Origin: Alcanivoracaceae bacterium
Lineage (GTDB): Bacteria; Pseudomonadota; Gammaproteobacteria; Xanthomonadales; Marinicellaceae
Direction: 5' to 3'
Assembly (NCBI GenBank): GCA_016744455.1
Contig: JADGEI010000007.1
Location: forward strand, 62,001-126,000
Length of the DNA: 64,000 bases
In this document: positions 42,315 to 51,731 of the stretch, piece after piece
Layout: every line of letters starts with the position of its first letter
Position numbering within the stretch: position 1 is the first letter of the stretch
Notes under the pieces: generated by a model
Database searches by the model: none
Seen by the model: the letters and a program-made list of their open reading frames with translations, nothing else
What the model was told of the DNA's origin: nothing
Position numbers and translations under genes: made by a program

Positions 42315-44204
42315 TTATTCAAATCCATTCATAAACATGATTTCAGGTTTATCCACCACTTCATCAGCCCCAACATCGTAATAAAATAAGGGTGTGCCAA
42401 TTGTGTTTGGGTCATTAAATCCACGAGTTTCATAATCAATATCTGGTTGAATGACAGTTGTACGGTTAGATGTGTTGATATAATCAATAGCAGGAGAAGT
42501 AGCTGACAAATGATAATTACCATTATTTCTATCTACAAAAAGCGGATCAGCTAGAATAGTTAACCCTCCTTCTGGATAGATTATGGCATCATTGACTAAT
42601 ATACTTGATGTTAAGGAAGTAGTCTCATTGGCAAAACATGCACTAACATTTATGTGCATCTGATCTCCACCTTGGGTAAAGTCAAGTTCATCGAAAGAAT
42701 AAACATCAATAAGTGGATTATGGATAATAGTTGATTGAATCTCTAATAAAGGAGGAAGTGATATATTGGAATTAAAATCAGTTCTAATAATTGATTGAGA
42801 GGCTTGATTGTCGGCAATTGTATTATGAACAAATATCGCGTCAATAAAGCCATATAAATTAAAGAGATAGTCATTCATATTTCCACCATTATCATTAATC
42901 ATACTACTTTCAACACGAAATAATGAAGGAGAAGCAGGGTGACCAACATTTATATCAAACACTGTGGAATCATTGCCTATGATGCTTGTCGATGAGATGT
43001 CAACACTATTATTTAACAATCCAGCTATTACGGTGCCGGTATTGTTTTCTATTAAGTTACATTTATCGTTACTCCAACAAGGTTGAAAAAAACGTTCTAT
43101 AGTTAAATCTGATTCGGTGGCATAAATAACTGATTCACCACTATTGCCTTGGAGTAAAGCTGCATTGATTTTTACATCACTACTATCTGCATAAATAGCA
43201 GCACCATGTTGAAAATTACTTAAATTGTTTTTCATTGCAACTGGGTTGTTATCATCACCTAAGCAGCCCAATGAGCCACAAGATTGATGGCCATGTATTC
43301 TAACTATAGAGTTTTCAACATAAATAGCTCCGCCAAAATTCATGGAAGAATTGGCTTCCATTCCAGTGAAACTTGCATTGCTATTTGAGCCGGTAAACAG
43401 TGCAAAATAACAGCCAGTAATATAAGCCCCGCCACCACGTCCATTAGGTGCAACTATTAATGGATTATTAGCAAAATTTGAAATAATCCCGCTGTGATTT
43501 GCCACATTTATCGAGGACATGCTTCCACTACAGTAAATTCCCCCGCCATAATCAGCAATATTACCAAAAATCAGAGACTCATTTAACAGTAAATCTGTAT
43601 TACCTCCTAAAATAGCAATACCCGCACCATGGATTGCGTTGTTATTACGTATATCGACATTTTCTAACAATAAGGCAACATCAGAATTATCAGAAAGCAA
43701 TCCTCCGCCGCCAGTTGGACTGTTGCCATTGATTAATCGTAAATTTTTAAATTCCATTGTTCTTCTTGTAGTAACACCTTGAACAGTAATTACCGTTCCA
43801 CTATTACTTGCATCAATTAACGCTTGACTTAATGTACCTACTCCCGCATTAGCATTAGTACAATTACTGTAACCTCCTGTTAATGAAACATCAGCATTGC
43901 CAATAACAATATTTTCAAAATAGGTTTTATTGGTTGCAATTCGTATTTCAATTGATGGTAAGGGTGACTGAAAAAAATCATCAATTGCCGTTTGAATGGA
44001 TGAATAACCACAAGCACCATCAGCACCAACAGTAAAAAAACTTATGCCCTGAATACTTTGTGCGTTTTGCATCTCTTGTTCGTGTTGCTTAAAATGCTGT
44101 GCCAAAGCAAGACTTTCCTTGAGCATAATATCAACCTCTTTGTTTTCATTGGTTGAGGCAAAGGCCATACCTGTTATTAATAATAATGGTAGTAATTTGT
44201 ACAT
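42315..44204 (-). CDS. Secreted parallel beta-helix protein, choice-of-anchor-Q-like end, IMFMNGFE tail
   Basis: ATG 44204 (MYKLLPLLLITGMAFA) with AAGGA RBS; DRNNGNYHLSATSPAIDYIN...DVGADE; C-terminus PEIMFMNGFE. Confidence 0.75.
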   Translation of the reverse strand: MYKLLPLLLITGMAFASTNENKEVDIMLKESLALAQHFKQHEQEMQNAQSIQGISFFTVGADGACGYSSIQTAIDDFFQSPLPSIEIRIATNKTYFENIVIGNADVSLTGGYSNCTNANAGVGTLSQALIDASNSGTVITVQGVTTRRTMEFKNLRLINGNSPTGGGGLLSDNSDVALLLENVDIRNNNAIHGAGIAILGGNTDLLLNESLIFGNIADYGGGIYCSGSMSSINVANHSGIISNFANNPLIVAPNGRGGGAYITGCYFALFTGSNSNASFTGMEANSSMNFGGAIYVENSIVRIHGHQSCGSLGCLGDDNNPVAMKNNLSNFQHGAAIYADSSDVKINAALLQGNSGESVIYATESDLTIERFFQPCWSNDKCNLIENNTGTVIAGLLNNSVDISSTSIIGNDSTVFDINVGHPASPSLFRVESSMINDNGGNMNDYLFNLYGFIDAIFVHNTIADNQASQSIIRTDFNSNISLPPLLEIQSTIIHNPLIDVYSFDELDFTQGGDQMHINVSACFANETTSLTSSILVNDAIIYPEGGLTILADPLFVDRNNGNYHLSATSPAIDYINTSNRTTVIQPDIDYETRGFNDPNTIGTPLFYYDVGADEVVDKPEIMFMNGFE

Positions 44205-44341
44205 TAGATTTTTCCTTTTTTTAGTTGTTTTTAAAACTGCACTCATAAATACTCCGACAAAACATCTTAACTTTTCAAGGGATTAATGAATCACTTCATA
44301 AATGCAGTTTTAAAAAATACGGCAGCGACTTTTCTTAATTT

Positions 44342-47300
44342 TCATTCAAAACCATTGGCGAACACCATTTCAACAAAAGCTTCATCTGCACCAACATCGA
44401 AACTTCCTGTAAAATTAGGAAACATGGGATCATCTAATCCTCTTTTTTCAAAATCGATGTCTTTAAAGCGGGCTTGAATAACACTGTCATCACACATATC
44501 TTTTGCCTGAGAATTGGCTGCTATATGGTAGTCACGATTATTCCTATCTACAAAAGAAGGGTCCGCAACTATGATGTTAGTGCCAAGTATTGATAAAGAC
44601 TCATGTGTCATTGCACAGTTAATATTTACGGTTCCAGTGGTTGTAGCTAGAACTACTCCCAAAGGGTCATTAACAATGCTTGAATAAAGGCTTAACTGTG
44701 AATTAAAGGAGACATCAAGTGTTGAAGAATTTTCAATAAAATTATCAGCAAAAGTGGAATGTATAATTTCAACTGTTGCCGAAATACTTGCAATGATGAC
44801 AGAAACATCAGAGAGTGCTGCTGCATTATTATTATTGAAAACACTGCCTTCTATACGTGCAAAAGAACTAACAACAGAAATGGCAGAACCAGTATTATCT
44901 TCAAAATAACTTGAAGATATATTAAGTTGACCTTGAAATGATTCAATGGTACCGTTAGATAGTGTGGATGTGTTATTTAAAAAATAATTACATTTTGTGG
45001 AATCCCAACAATCTTTTGATAACCGAGAAACATTTAAACTAGCTAAATCATTTATATATATTGCACTGCCGCCGAACTTTGATAAATTATTTTTAAATAG
45101 ACTAGCATAAATATTGACCGATGTAGATTGACCAGAAGCATAAATACCAGCTCCTCTGTCATCAATTGATGGTGAACCAGTAAACCCAGATGTATTGTTG
45201 TTGATATTCACAGGGCTAGTGTTATTCCCAACACAACTGGTGGTATCACATAGCTCATGTCCATACAATGTCACTTGCGAGCCTAAATCTGCATAGATTC
45301 CCCCACCTTCGTTATAAGCCAAATTATCAGAAATACCTAAATTTGTGGAGGCATCAGGGTTGTTCTCTCCCGAGTAAATGGTGAAATCACACCCATTAGT
45401 TAAATAAACTCCTCCTCCTTGTCCTTGGGCGGTATTATGAGAAATACCACTCTCGCCTTGAACCACAATTTTTGATGATGCACCTTCACAATAAATGCCA
45501 CCACCTCGGTGAGCAGAGTTCTGCATAACTAGTGTGTCAATTAAAGTTAAGTTTATGGCACCATCGGTTAGGTTAATTGCACCGCCAAAATTAAATTCAT
45601 CAATGTTGTGACCTGTCAGGAAAACATCATTGAGAGTTATATCTGCCACACTACCATTGGCTGATATAGCACTAAAATTTGAATCAACACCTGCAATGGT
45701 TAGGCCTTCAATAAGAATAGAATTGCCTAAACTGGTCCCCTGTATATCTATAGTCGGAACAGCGATTCCACCTGGTGCATCTATTGTTGTATGGGTAGTG
45801 GCGTTGTTGGCATCAGCGGCTGTACAATCAAGAAAACCTCCGCGTAATTTAACACTTTCATCATTAATAATAATAGCCGAATCATAAAATCCATTACGAG
45901 CAATCCTGACTTCTCCAACACCTGTATCTATCACATCTTGGATTGTTTGTGTGGTCGAATTAAAATCACATGTGGCATCAGTTCCAATGGTAAAATAATT
46001 TTTTGAGAAATTTTCATCTGCACCAATATCAAAAGCTCCCATAAAGTTACTCAAATTTGGGTTGTCCCATCCATAACTCTGAAAATCCATGTCTTTATTG
46101 GTTGGTGTAGTTAAAACAGAACAATAATCTATCGCAGGAGAAGTATTACTTAAGTGATAATCTTGATTGGCACGATCAAAAAATTCGGGATCATCTACGG
46201 TATTGCTCGCACCGGATAATGAACTAATTTCGTGTGCCATCACGCAAAATGCGCCAATAAAACCACTGCCACCTAGCCCAAATGCCAATACTGGACCACT
46301 AGTAACATCATCTATAATGCTTGAATTCAACAACAATACCGTACCTGGATCATCTTCAATCTTGAATATGCCAATTTCTGTATCATTGTCGGCAATAGTC
46401 GCGTATTTAAAGGCATAATCAGCACCTGTATTGCCAATAAACAAATGACTACTCAAAAAACCTGATGACCCACCATTGCTGTGAAAAATAGAAGTATCTA
46501 TATTGGTTACACCATTATTGCTGTTATAAACAGCAACCCCTAAGTTGGCATTACTTCCTTGGATAATCGCATGAGATATATTAGCGGTTGCATCATTGTT
46601 GTATAAAAAACCGCCGGTGAAATCAGCACGGTTCGCTTTAAACAAATTACAATTTACAGAATCCCAACAATCAATACCATTGCGATTAATGGTTAGATTG
46701 GCATGATCAAAAAGTGCAATTGCACCACCAGATGATTGAGTAGCTGCATTGGCATTAAACCAAGCAGCAGAAATCGTTACATCGGTATTAGTTCCTGTGG
46801 CATAAATGGCACCACCAGCAAAGGAACTTGGGACAATACCATTCGAATTAGCTGTGTTTTCCATCATATTGGCAGGATTATTTTTATCACCGAAACAGTG
46901 ATTTGATAGGTTACATAATTGGGTACCATGAATTAATAAACTTGCCCCTGAATTAAGGTAAACACCACCTCCTGAACTTTCTGCTTGATTTAGGTTGATG
47001 CCTTGTATATCGGCAATACTTCCTTCTATACTTTTTGTGTTATGAATATTGTTCGGAATATTAAAAGGGTTTGCAGATCCTGCAAATGATGCCAATAAAC
47101 ATTGTCGGAATAAAAAAGCGCCACCTCCATTTCCCTCTGTTTGGTTTAATGATATACTACTACCTGTATTTACAACAATAGTCGCAAACTTATTCATACC
47201 ACTAAAGTCATTACAATAAATACCACCTCCACTACTAATGGTTTGATTGTTACTGATTGTCGTGTTGTTAAGAATAACGGTGACATTACTCGACTGGACC

Positions 47301-47905
47301 AACAATCCTCCACCATACACAATATTTGATCCTTCCGTTAACCACGTATTTTGTAAGATTACATCAGAATCCGTATTAACAACCGCAATACCACCACCTG
47401 TTGTTAAGCCCTGTCCATCGCCAACAACTACTTTTATATTTTCAAAGGTGGTCATGTTGTGAGAAAGCAAGCCAGTAATAGTAAATATTGAACCGCTTTG
47501 ACCATTTGGTCGAGTGATTTCTGTCCAGTCTTGTTGTTGATTTGATTGGTTATTACTTTCAGCAGCGGTGCATGAAGAAAAGCCTCCACGGATACTTAAA
47601 TTGACCAAAGGGTCGTTGATGGTTATAAATTCCTGATAAACATCATTTGATGCAATCCGTATTTCGCTGGCACCGCTATTTATCGCATTTTGTATTTTGT
47701 TTGATCCAACACGAAAATCACAAGTACTATCACCGCCCACTGTTACAAAACTTGCACTCCCTCGGTTTAACTGTTGAGCTTGGAATGAAGAAGACACGGC
47801 TAATGCTTTAGATAGAGCCTGTTCAGTTTTAGGACTTAAATTCCAGTCTGGGTTTGCATAACTTGCTTGTGTAACTATAAATCCTAGAAATAGAAAAATT
47901 TTCAT
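44342..47905 (-). CDS. Large secreted beta-helix protein, two tandem homologous modules, MVFANGFE tail
   Basis: Two copies of TxGxDxTCDF...IQ..I..G..E(I/V)RIA.N..Y...I.IND..V.(I/L).(R)GGF..CTAA and two copies of DYH(L/I)..(S/N)S.A.D.C...D(M/I)DF...G.(D/N).(P)...G.FD(I/V)GADE. Confidence 0.8.
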   Translation of the reverse strand: MKIFLFLGFIVTQASYANPDWNLSPKTEQALSKALAVSSSFQAQQLNRGSASFVTVGGDSTCDFRVGSNKIQNAINSGASEIRIASNDVYQEFITINDPLVNLSIRGGFSSCTAAESNNQSNQQQDWTEITRPNGQSGSIFTITGLLSHNMTTFENIKVVVGDGQGLTTGGGIAVVNTDSDVILQNTWLTEGSNIVYGGGLLVQSSNVTVILNNTTISNNQTISSGGGIYCNDFSGMNKFATIVVNTGSSISLNQTEGNGGGAFLFRQCLLASFAGSANPFNIPNNIHNTKSIEGSIADIQGINLNQAESSGGGVYLNSGASLLIHGTQLCNLSNHCFGDKNNPANMMENTANSNGIVPSSFAGGAIYATGTNTDVTISAAWFNANAATQSSGGAIALFDHANLTINRNGIDCWDSVNCNLFKANRADFTGGFLYNNDATANISHAIIQGSNANLGVAVYNSNNGVTNIDTSIFHSNGGSSGFLSSHLFIGNTGADYAFKYATIADNDTEIGIFKIEDDPGTVLLLNSSIIDDVTSGPVLAFGLGGSGFIGAFCVMAHEISSLSGASNTVDDPEFFDRANQDYHLSNTSPAIDYCSVLTTPTNKDMDFQSYGWDNPNLSNFMGAFDIGADENFSKNYFTIGTDATCDFNSTTQTIQDVIDTGVGEVRIARNGFYDSAIIINDESVKLRGGFLDCTAADANNATTHTTIDAPGGIAVPTIDIQGTSLGNSILIEGLTIAGVDSNFSAISANGSVADITLNDVFLTGHNIDEFNFGGAINLTDGAINLTLIDTLVMQNSAHRGGGIYCEGASSKIVVQGESGISHNTAQGQGGGVYLTNGCDFTIYSGENNPDASTNLGISDNLAYNEGGGIYADLGSQVTLYGHELCDTTSCVGNNTSPVNINNNTSGFTGSPSIDDRGAGIYASGQSTSVNIYASLFKNNLSKFGGSAIYINDLASLNVSRLSKDCWDSTKCNYFLNNTSTLSNGTIESFQGQLNISSSYFEDNTGSAISVVSSFARIEGSVFNNNNAAALSDVSVIIASISATVEIIHSTFADNFIENSSTLDVSFNSQLSLYSSIVNDPLGVVLATTTGTVNINCAMTHESLSILGTNIIVADPSFVDRNNRDYHIAANSQAKDMCDDSVIQARFKDIDFEKRGLDDPMFPNFTGSFDVGADEAFVEMVFANGFE

Positions 47906-48145
47906 TTGAGATCCTTACATCTTAATTATTTAACTTTATGATAGTGTTTAACGATGTTAATAACATGAAGATTTGGTAATGATTGTCTATTTTTTAGGAA
48001 AAACCCATATCAGTGCCTCAGTAAAATAACGATCACTTTTAGAAATATAGCATAGGTATAGATTATTTAACTTTCTATAAAAATAAGATTAAGATGAAAA
48101 TGAACAAAGCCTTTAAATTTAGTAAAGAGACCGATAAACCCTTAC

Positions 48146-48997
48146 TTAGTTTTGTTCTAACCACTGTTTAATATTTTTATTGACTTCAATTGGATAAGGT
48201 AATCCATCTTCAACACCAACATACAATAAACACATGTCTTGTCTTTTTTTGAATACACTGCGGTATTTATTTAGCCAAAAAGACAAGTGCTGGTAGAGCT
48301 CTTGTGTGCCTTCAATTTGTTCAAAAATTTTAGGGTGATTACTCAAAGTACCAACGACTTTTAAATTATTTTGGTACAAACCTGTTTCTGTCATTGCTCG
48401 TATTTGTGCAAAAATAAATTTTTCTTCTTCATTGAGTTTTTTATAATAATATGAAAAATATTTTTCATATTGTAAATCACGTGTAACATCTAATCGTGTA
48501 TTGATCAATTCAACTAATTCATTTCTTCTATTTACTTGAGCGACAAATGTTGTGTATGATTTTTCTTGATACTCTGCTATTGTATTGACTGCTTTGAGCA
48601 GGCGGTAGTTTTGATAATAGTTAAAACAAAAGAATAACCCCAATAGAAGCAATCCAATGAACAATATATTTGGTTTTCTTTTTCTTGCTGTATTTTCTAA
48701 TTTACAAACAAATTGATAACCGCGCCCATGTACGGTTTTTATGATGTTTTGCTTTAGCCCATCATCATTCAATGCTTTGCGAGCAGACTTGATATGATTA
48801 GTAATGGATGAATCTGATACAACCCTTTCTTTCCAAATATTATCAAGCAGTTCTTGGCGTGAAACAACTCGATGGTTATTTTCAATCAAATAAACAATAA
48901 CATTAAATACTTGAGGTTCTACAGCTATAGTATTACCATCCATTACTAAACTAAAATTAGTTGTATCTAGGGTGATTGTATTAAATTTATAAATCAA
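48146..48997 (-). CDS. CadC-like winged-helix regulator with a single TM
   Basis: N-terminal OmpR/PhoB-type wHTH (EPQVFNVIVYLIENNHRVVSRQELLDNIWKERVVSDSSITNHIKSARKALNDDGLKQNIIKTVHGRGYQFV) followed by a TM (ILFIGLLLLGLFFCF). Confidence 0.88.
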   Translation of the reverse strand: MIYKFNTITLDTTNFSLVMDGNTIAVEPQVFNVIVYLIENNHRVVSRQELLDNIWKERVVSDSSITNHIKSARKALNDDGLKQNIIKTVHGRGYQFVCKLENTARKRKPNILFIGLLLLGLFFCFNYYQNYRLLKAVNTIAEYQEKSYTTFVAQVNRRNELVELINTRLDVTRDLQYEKYFSYYYKKLNEEEKFIFAQIRAMTETGLYQNNLKVVGTLSNHPKIFEQIEGTQELYQHLSFWLNKYRSVFKKRQDMCLLYVGVEDGLPYPIEVNKNIKQWLEQN

Positions 48998-49181
48998 TTA
49001 AATTCTTGTGCTAATGTGGTTGTTCAAATCATACCAACATATGTAAATTTTCAGAAGGATAATTTAAGAAAATGTGACTTAGTTTAAAAATGGCTGCCTC
49101 ACTTAAATAAATATGTGACAGAATTGGCAAAAAGAAAAAAATGAGCTTTGAATTGACAATTCGTCACAATTCAAAATTGTA

Positions 49182-51731
49182 GTGAGAATGGTTTCTTGTT
49201 ATATTTTTAGTATTAGAAATTTTATTATGGTCTTTAGCCTTATGCCAAAGAAAACATGTCTTTTTTTAAGTTTTTTACTCTTTCTGAACGGTGCCTATGC
49301 TGGTATTCAAAATGAACAGATATTCAAAAACAGTTTAGAGGAGTTAAATACACTAAATTACCTAGCAGGTGTAAATGGTAGTATTAATGGTGTAGTCTTA
49401 CAAAGGGTAGAAAAAGGAAATGATGGTGTTTTAGTTAAGGCCGTTGCTAATAATGGTTTTGTTTTTGATCAATGGAGTGATAATTCTACGGGCAACCCGA
49501 GAATAGATACCAATATTCAGGGAGATATTACGGTAACAGCAAATTTTATCGCTAGCCCTTTTGGCCAAGATGGTGGTCATACTGTTGCCCAACCCTATCA
49601 AGAGCCGACAGAGCTAGCAACTCTTTATTATCCAACTGATGCGAGTATTGCTAATAAAGTTCCTGTGGTTTTTTTGACACCTGGTTTTGGTGGAATCGAG
49701 CCTAACCAATATGACACGCTTCTTCGATTTATTGCAAGCCATGGTTTTGCTGCTGTTTTTGTTGAAGATAACAACAAATTTGATTTTTCTTCGGTTGATA
49801 TGATTAATGATATTAGTGCGATGGTGGCTGATAAGGCTGAGATATTAGATACAACACGTATTGGTGTTTTTGGTCATTCGAGTGGAGGAGGTTATGCTTT
49901 TAATGTTTTAGATAAACTCAGTGACGTTCAAGGTTGGGGAAGTAACGGCCGTTTTTTATTTGTTAGTGAAGGATGGTTTGCTTTTGAAATGATGCAGATT
50001 GATATGCGAACATTACCAAGCAATACCAATGTTGTTATGCAACAATATGGACCAGGCGGTAACAGTCATGACAATGGTACTGACGCTAGAATTTTATTAA
50101 CAGAATTCTATTTGTTAGAGTCAATTGCAGAAGATAAAAAGGATTTTCAAGTTGATATATCTGGTGATCATGGTTCTCCTTATGGAGCTGGAGCTACGGC
50201 AGTCGATTTTGCAGAAATGGCACTTATACTGCAACCATTGGGAGCTTTGATGGAATACACCTTTGTTGATCCAAACAATCAAATAGCTCATGATGCTGCC
50301 CTCGAATTGGGTAGTGACGATCCCTACGCTGATGGCAATGGTATACAAGTTGTATTTCCGAGAGGAGATGATGTGAATATTCTGTACCCTTGTAACGGCT
50401 TTAATTTTACAGTTGAAGATATTGATTATTGTGATATAAAGGGCTATCCGTATTCAACACAGTTTGATTATCTTGCGACAAATAACAATACAGTGCAACC
50501 ATTTCTTGGTGGTACAGCTTCAATTGATTTAGAGTTTGGCACAACAATTACCCGTTTCACTGAGCGTTTATTACAGAATGACACGCCAACACAGAATGCA
50601 AATGGTGATAGATATCCACGAGGTAATCATCATCCGTACTCAAAAACCCAAGCATGGAATGCCGATATGACAATGATACGGATGAATTATCGAATTTATG
50701 ATGCCAATACATTTGAAGAAATACCTTTAACTACACAAAGTGGTAACTATCCACTGACCACTGCCACTTGGAGTTTAAGTGACTTATACAATATCAATGG
50801 CGCATTAAATGAACGTAAATGGTCAGCTATTGATCCCAATGTGTTCTACGGCGTTTATTTATCAGGAACCAATGGGCAACTCTGGAAAGGCACTATTGAT
50901 AGAGCCAATAATTTGGTTACTTATGGTGGAGGGCTGATTCACCACTTTGCTGGCGACTATGACAAATTCTCTCTGGGTAAATTTGAGGGCAATATCGACT
51001 TCAATGACCAATATGTTGCACTGGTTGGAAGAAAAAATGGTGGCACATTTATTACAGTTATTGTATATGACATGATAAACAATACTTTTGTTGAGAAAGA
51101 CTTTGATGGCACTAAAGGCAATGCCTTGGTTAATTGGACGGATAACCCAGTTCCACAAGAGTTTGATTGGGTTTCAGTTTCACCTCTTGGTAGCCATATA
51201 ATTATGAGCACCAGTGGGAATCTAGAACAATATGACATGAACTTAAACTATATAGGTCAACTTTCAGACCATGCCACCCATGGAGATATGGGTATTGCGC
51301 AAAATGGGGAAGAAGTTTTTGTGAACTTTCAATTTAATGCACCACAAGGAATTTATGCTTATAGATTACAAAAATTTGCCGAAGGAGAACCAGCAAATGT
51401 CTATCACCACCAACTGTTGCCTGAAAAATACAATGGTGGTCATGTTTCATGTAGAAATTACCAACGACCAGGATGGTGTTATTTAAGTACTGTGGCGGAG
51501 GGTCACCGTGAAGTAACTGCACTTAGGATTAATTTTGCAGACATGGGTCTAAATGTAGTTAACCGTTTTGCGCAAACTCATACTTATACAGAAAATGATG
51601 GTTCTTCTATGGGATCACTCGGTGGAGTCAGTCCTGATGGTAAACGCGTATTGTTTTTTACCGATTGGGAAGAAAGTCCACTGGATTATTACGATAGAGA
51701 TACTTATCACGTTCAAAAACTTAACCAATAA
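49182..51731 (+). CDS. Secreted alpha/beta hydrolase with N-terminal InlB-B-repeat-like domain
   Basis: INGVVLQRVEKGNDGVLVKAVANNGFVFDQWSDNSTGNPR; VVFLTPGFGG; nucleophile elbow GVFGHSSGGGYAF. Start may be ATG 49242. Confidence 0.75.
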   Translation: MRMVSCYIFSIRNFIMVFSLMPKKTCLFLSFLLFLNGAYAGIQNEQIFKNSLEELNTLNYLAGVNGSINGVVLQRVEKGNDGVLVKAVANNGFVFDQWSDNSTGNPRIDTNIQGDITVTANFIASPFGQDGGHTVAQPYQEPTELATLYYPTDASIANKVPVVFLTPGFGGIEPNQYDTLLRFIASHGFAAVFVEDNNKFDFSSVDMINDISAMVADKAEILDTTRIGVFGHSSGGGYAFNVLDKLSDVQGWGSNGRFLFVSEGWFAFEMMQIDMRTLPSNTNVVMQQYGPGGNSHDNGTDARILLTEFYLLESIAEDKKDFQVDISGDHGSPYGAGATAVDFAEMALILQPLGALMEYTFVDPNNQIAHDAALELGSDDPYADGNGIQVVFPRGDDVNILYPCNGFNFTVEDIDYCDIKGYPYSTQFDYLATNNNTVQPFLGGTASIDLEFGTTITRFTERLLQNDTPTQNANGDRYPRGNHHPYSKTQAWNADMTMIRMNYRIYDANTFEEIPLTTQSGNYPLTTATWSLSDLYNINGALNERKWSAIDPNVFYGVYLSGTNGQLWKGTIDRANNLVTYGGGLIHHFAGDYDKFSLGKFEGNIDFNDQYVALVGRKNGGTFITVIVYDMINNTFVEKDFDGTKGNALVNWTDNPVPQEFDWVSVSPLGSHIIMSTSGNLEQYDMNLNYIGQLSDHATHGDMGIAQNGEEVFVNFQFNAPQGIYAYRLQKFAEGEPANVYHHQLLPEKYNGGHVSCRNYQRPGWCYLSTVAEGHREVTALRINFADMGLNVVNRFAQTHTYTENDGSSMGSLGGVSPDGKRVLFFTDWEESPLDYYDRDTYHVQKLNQ

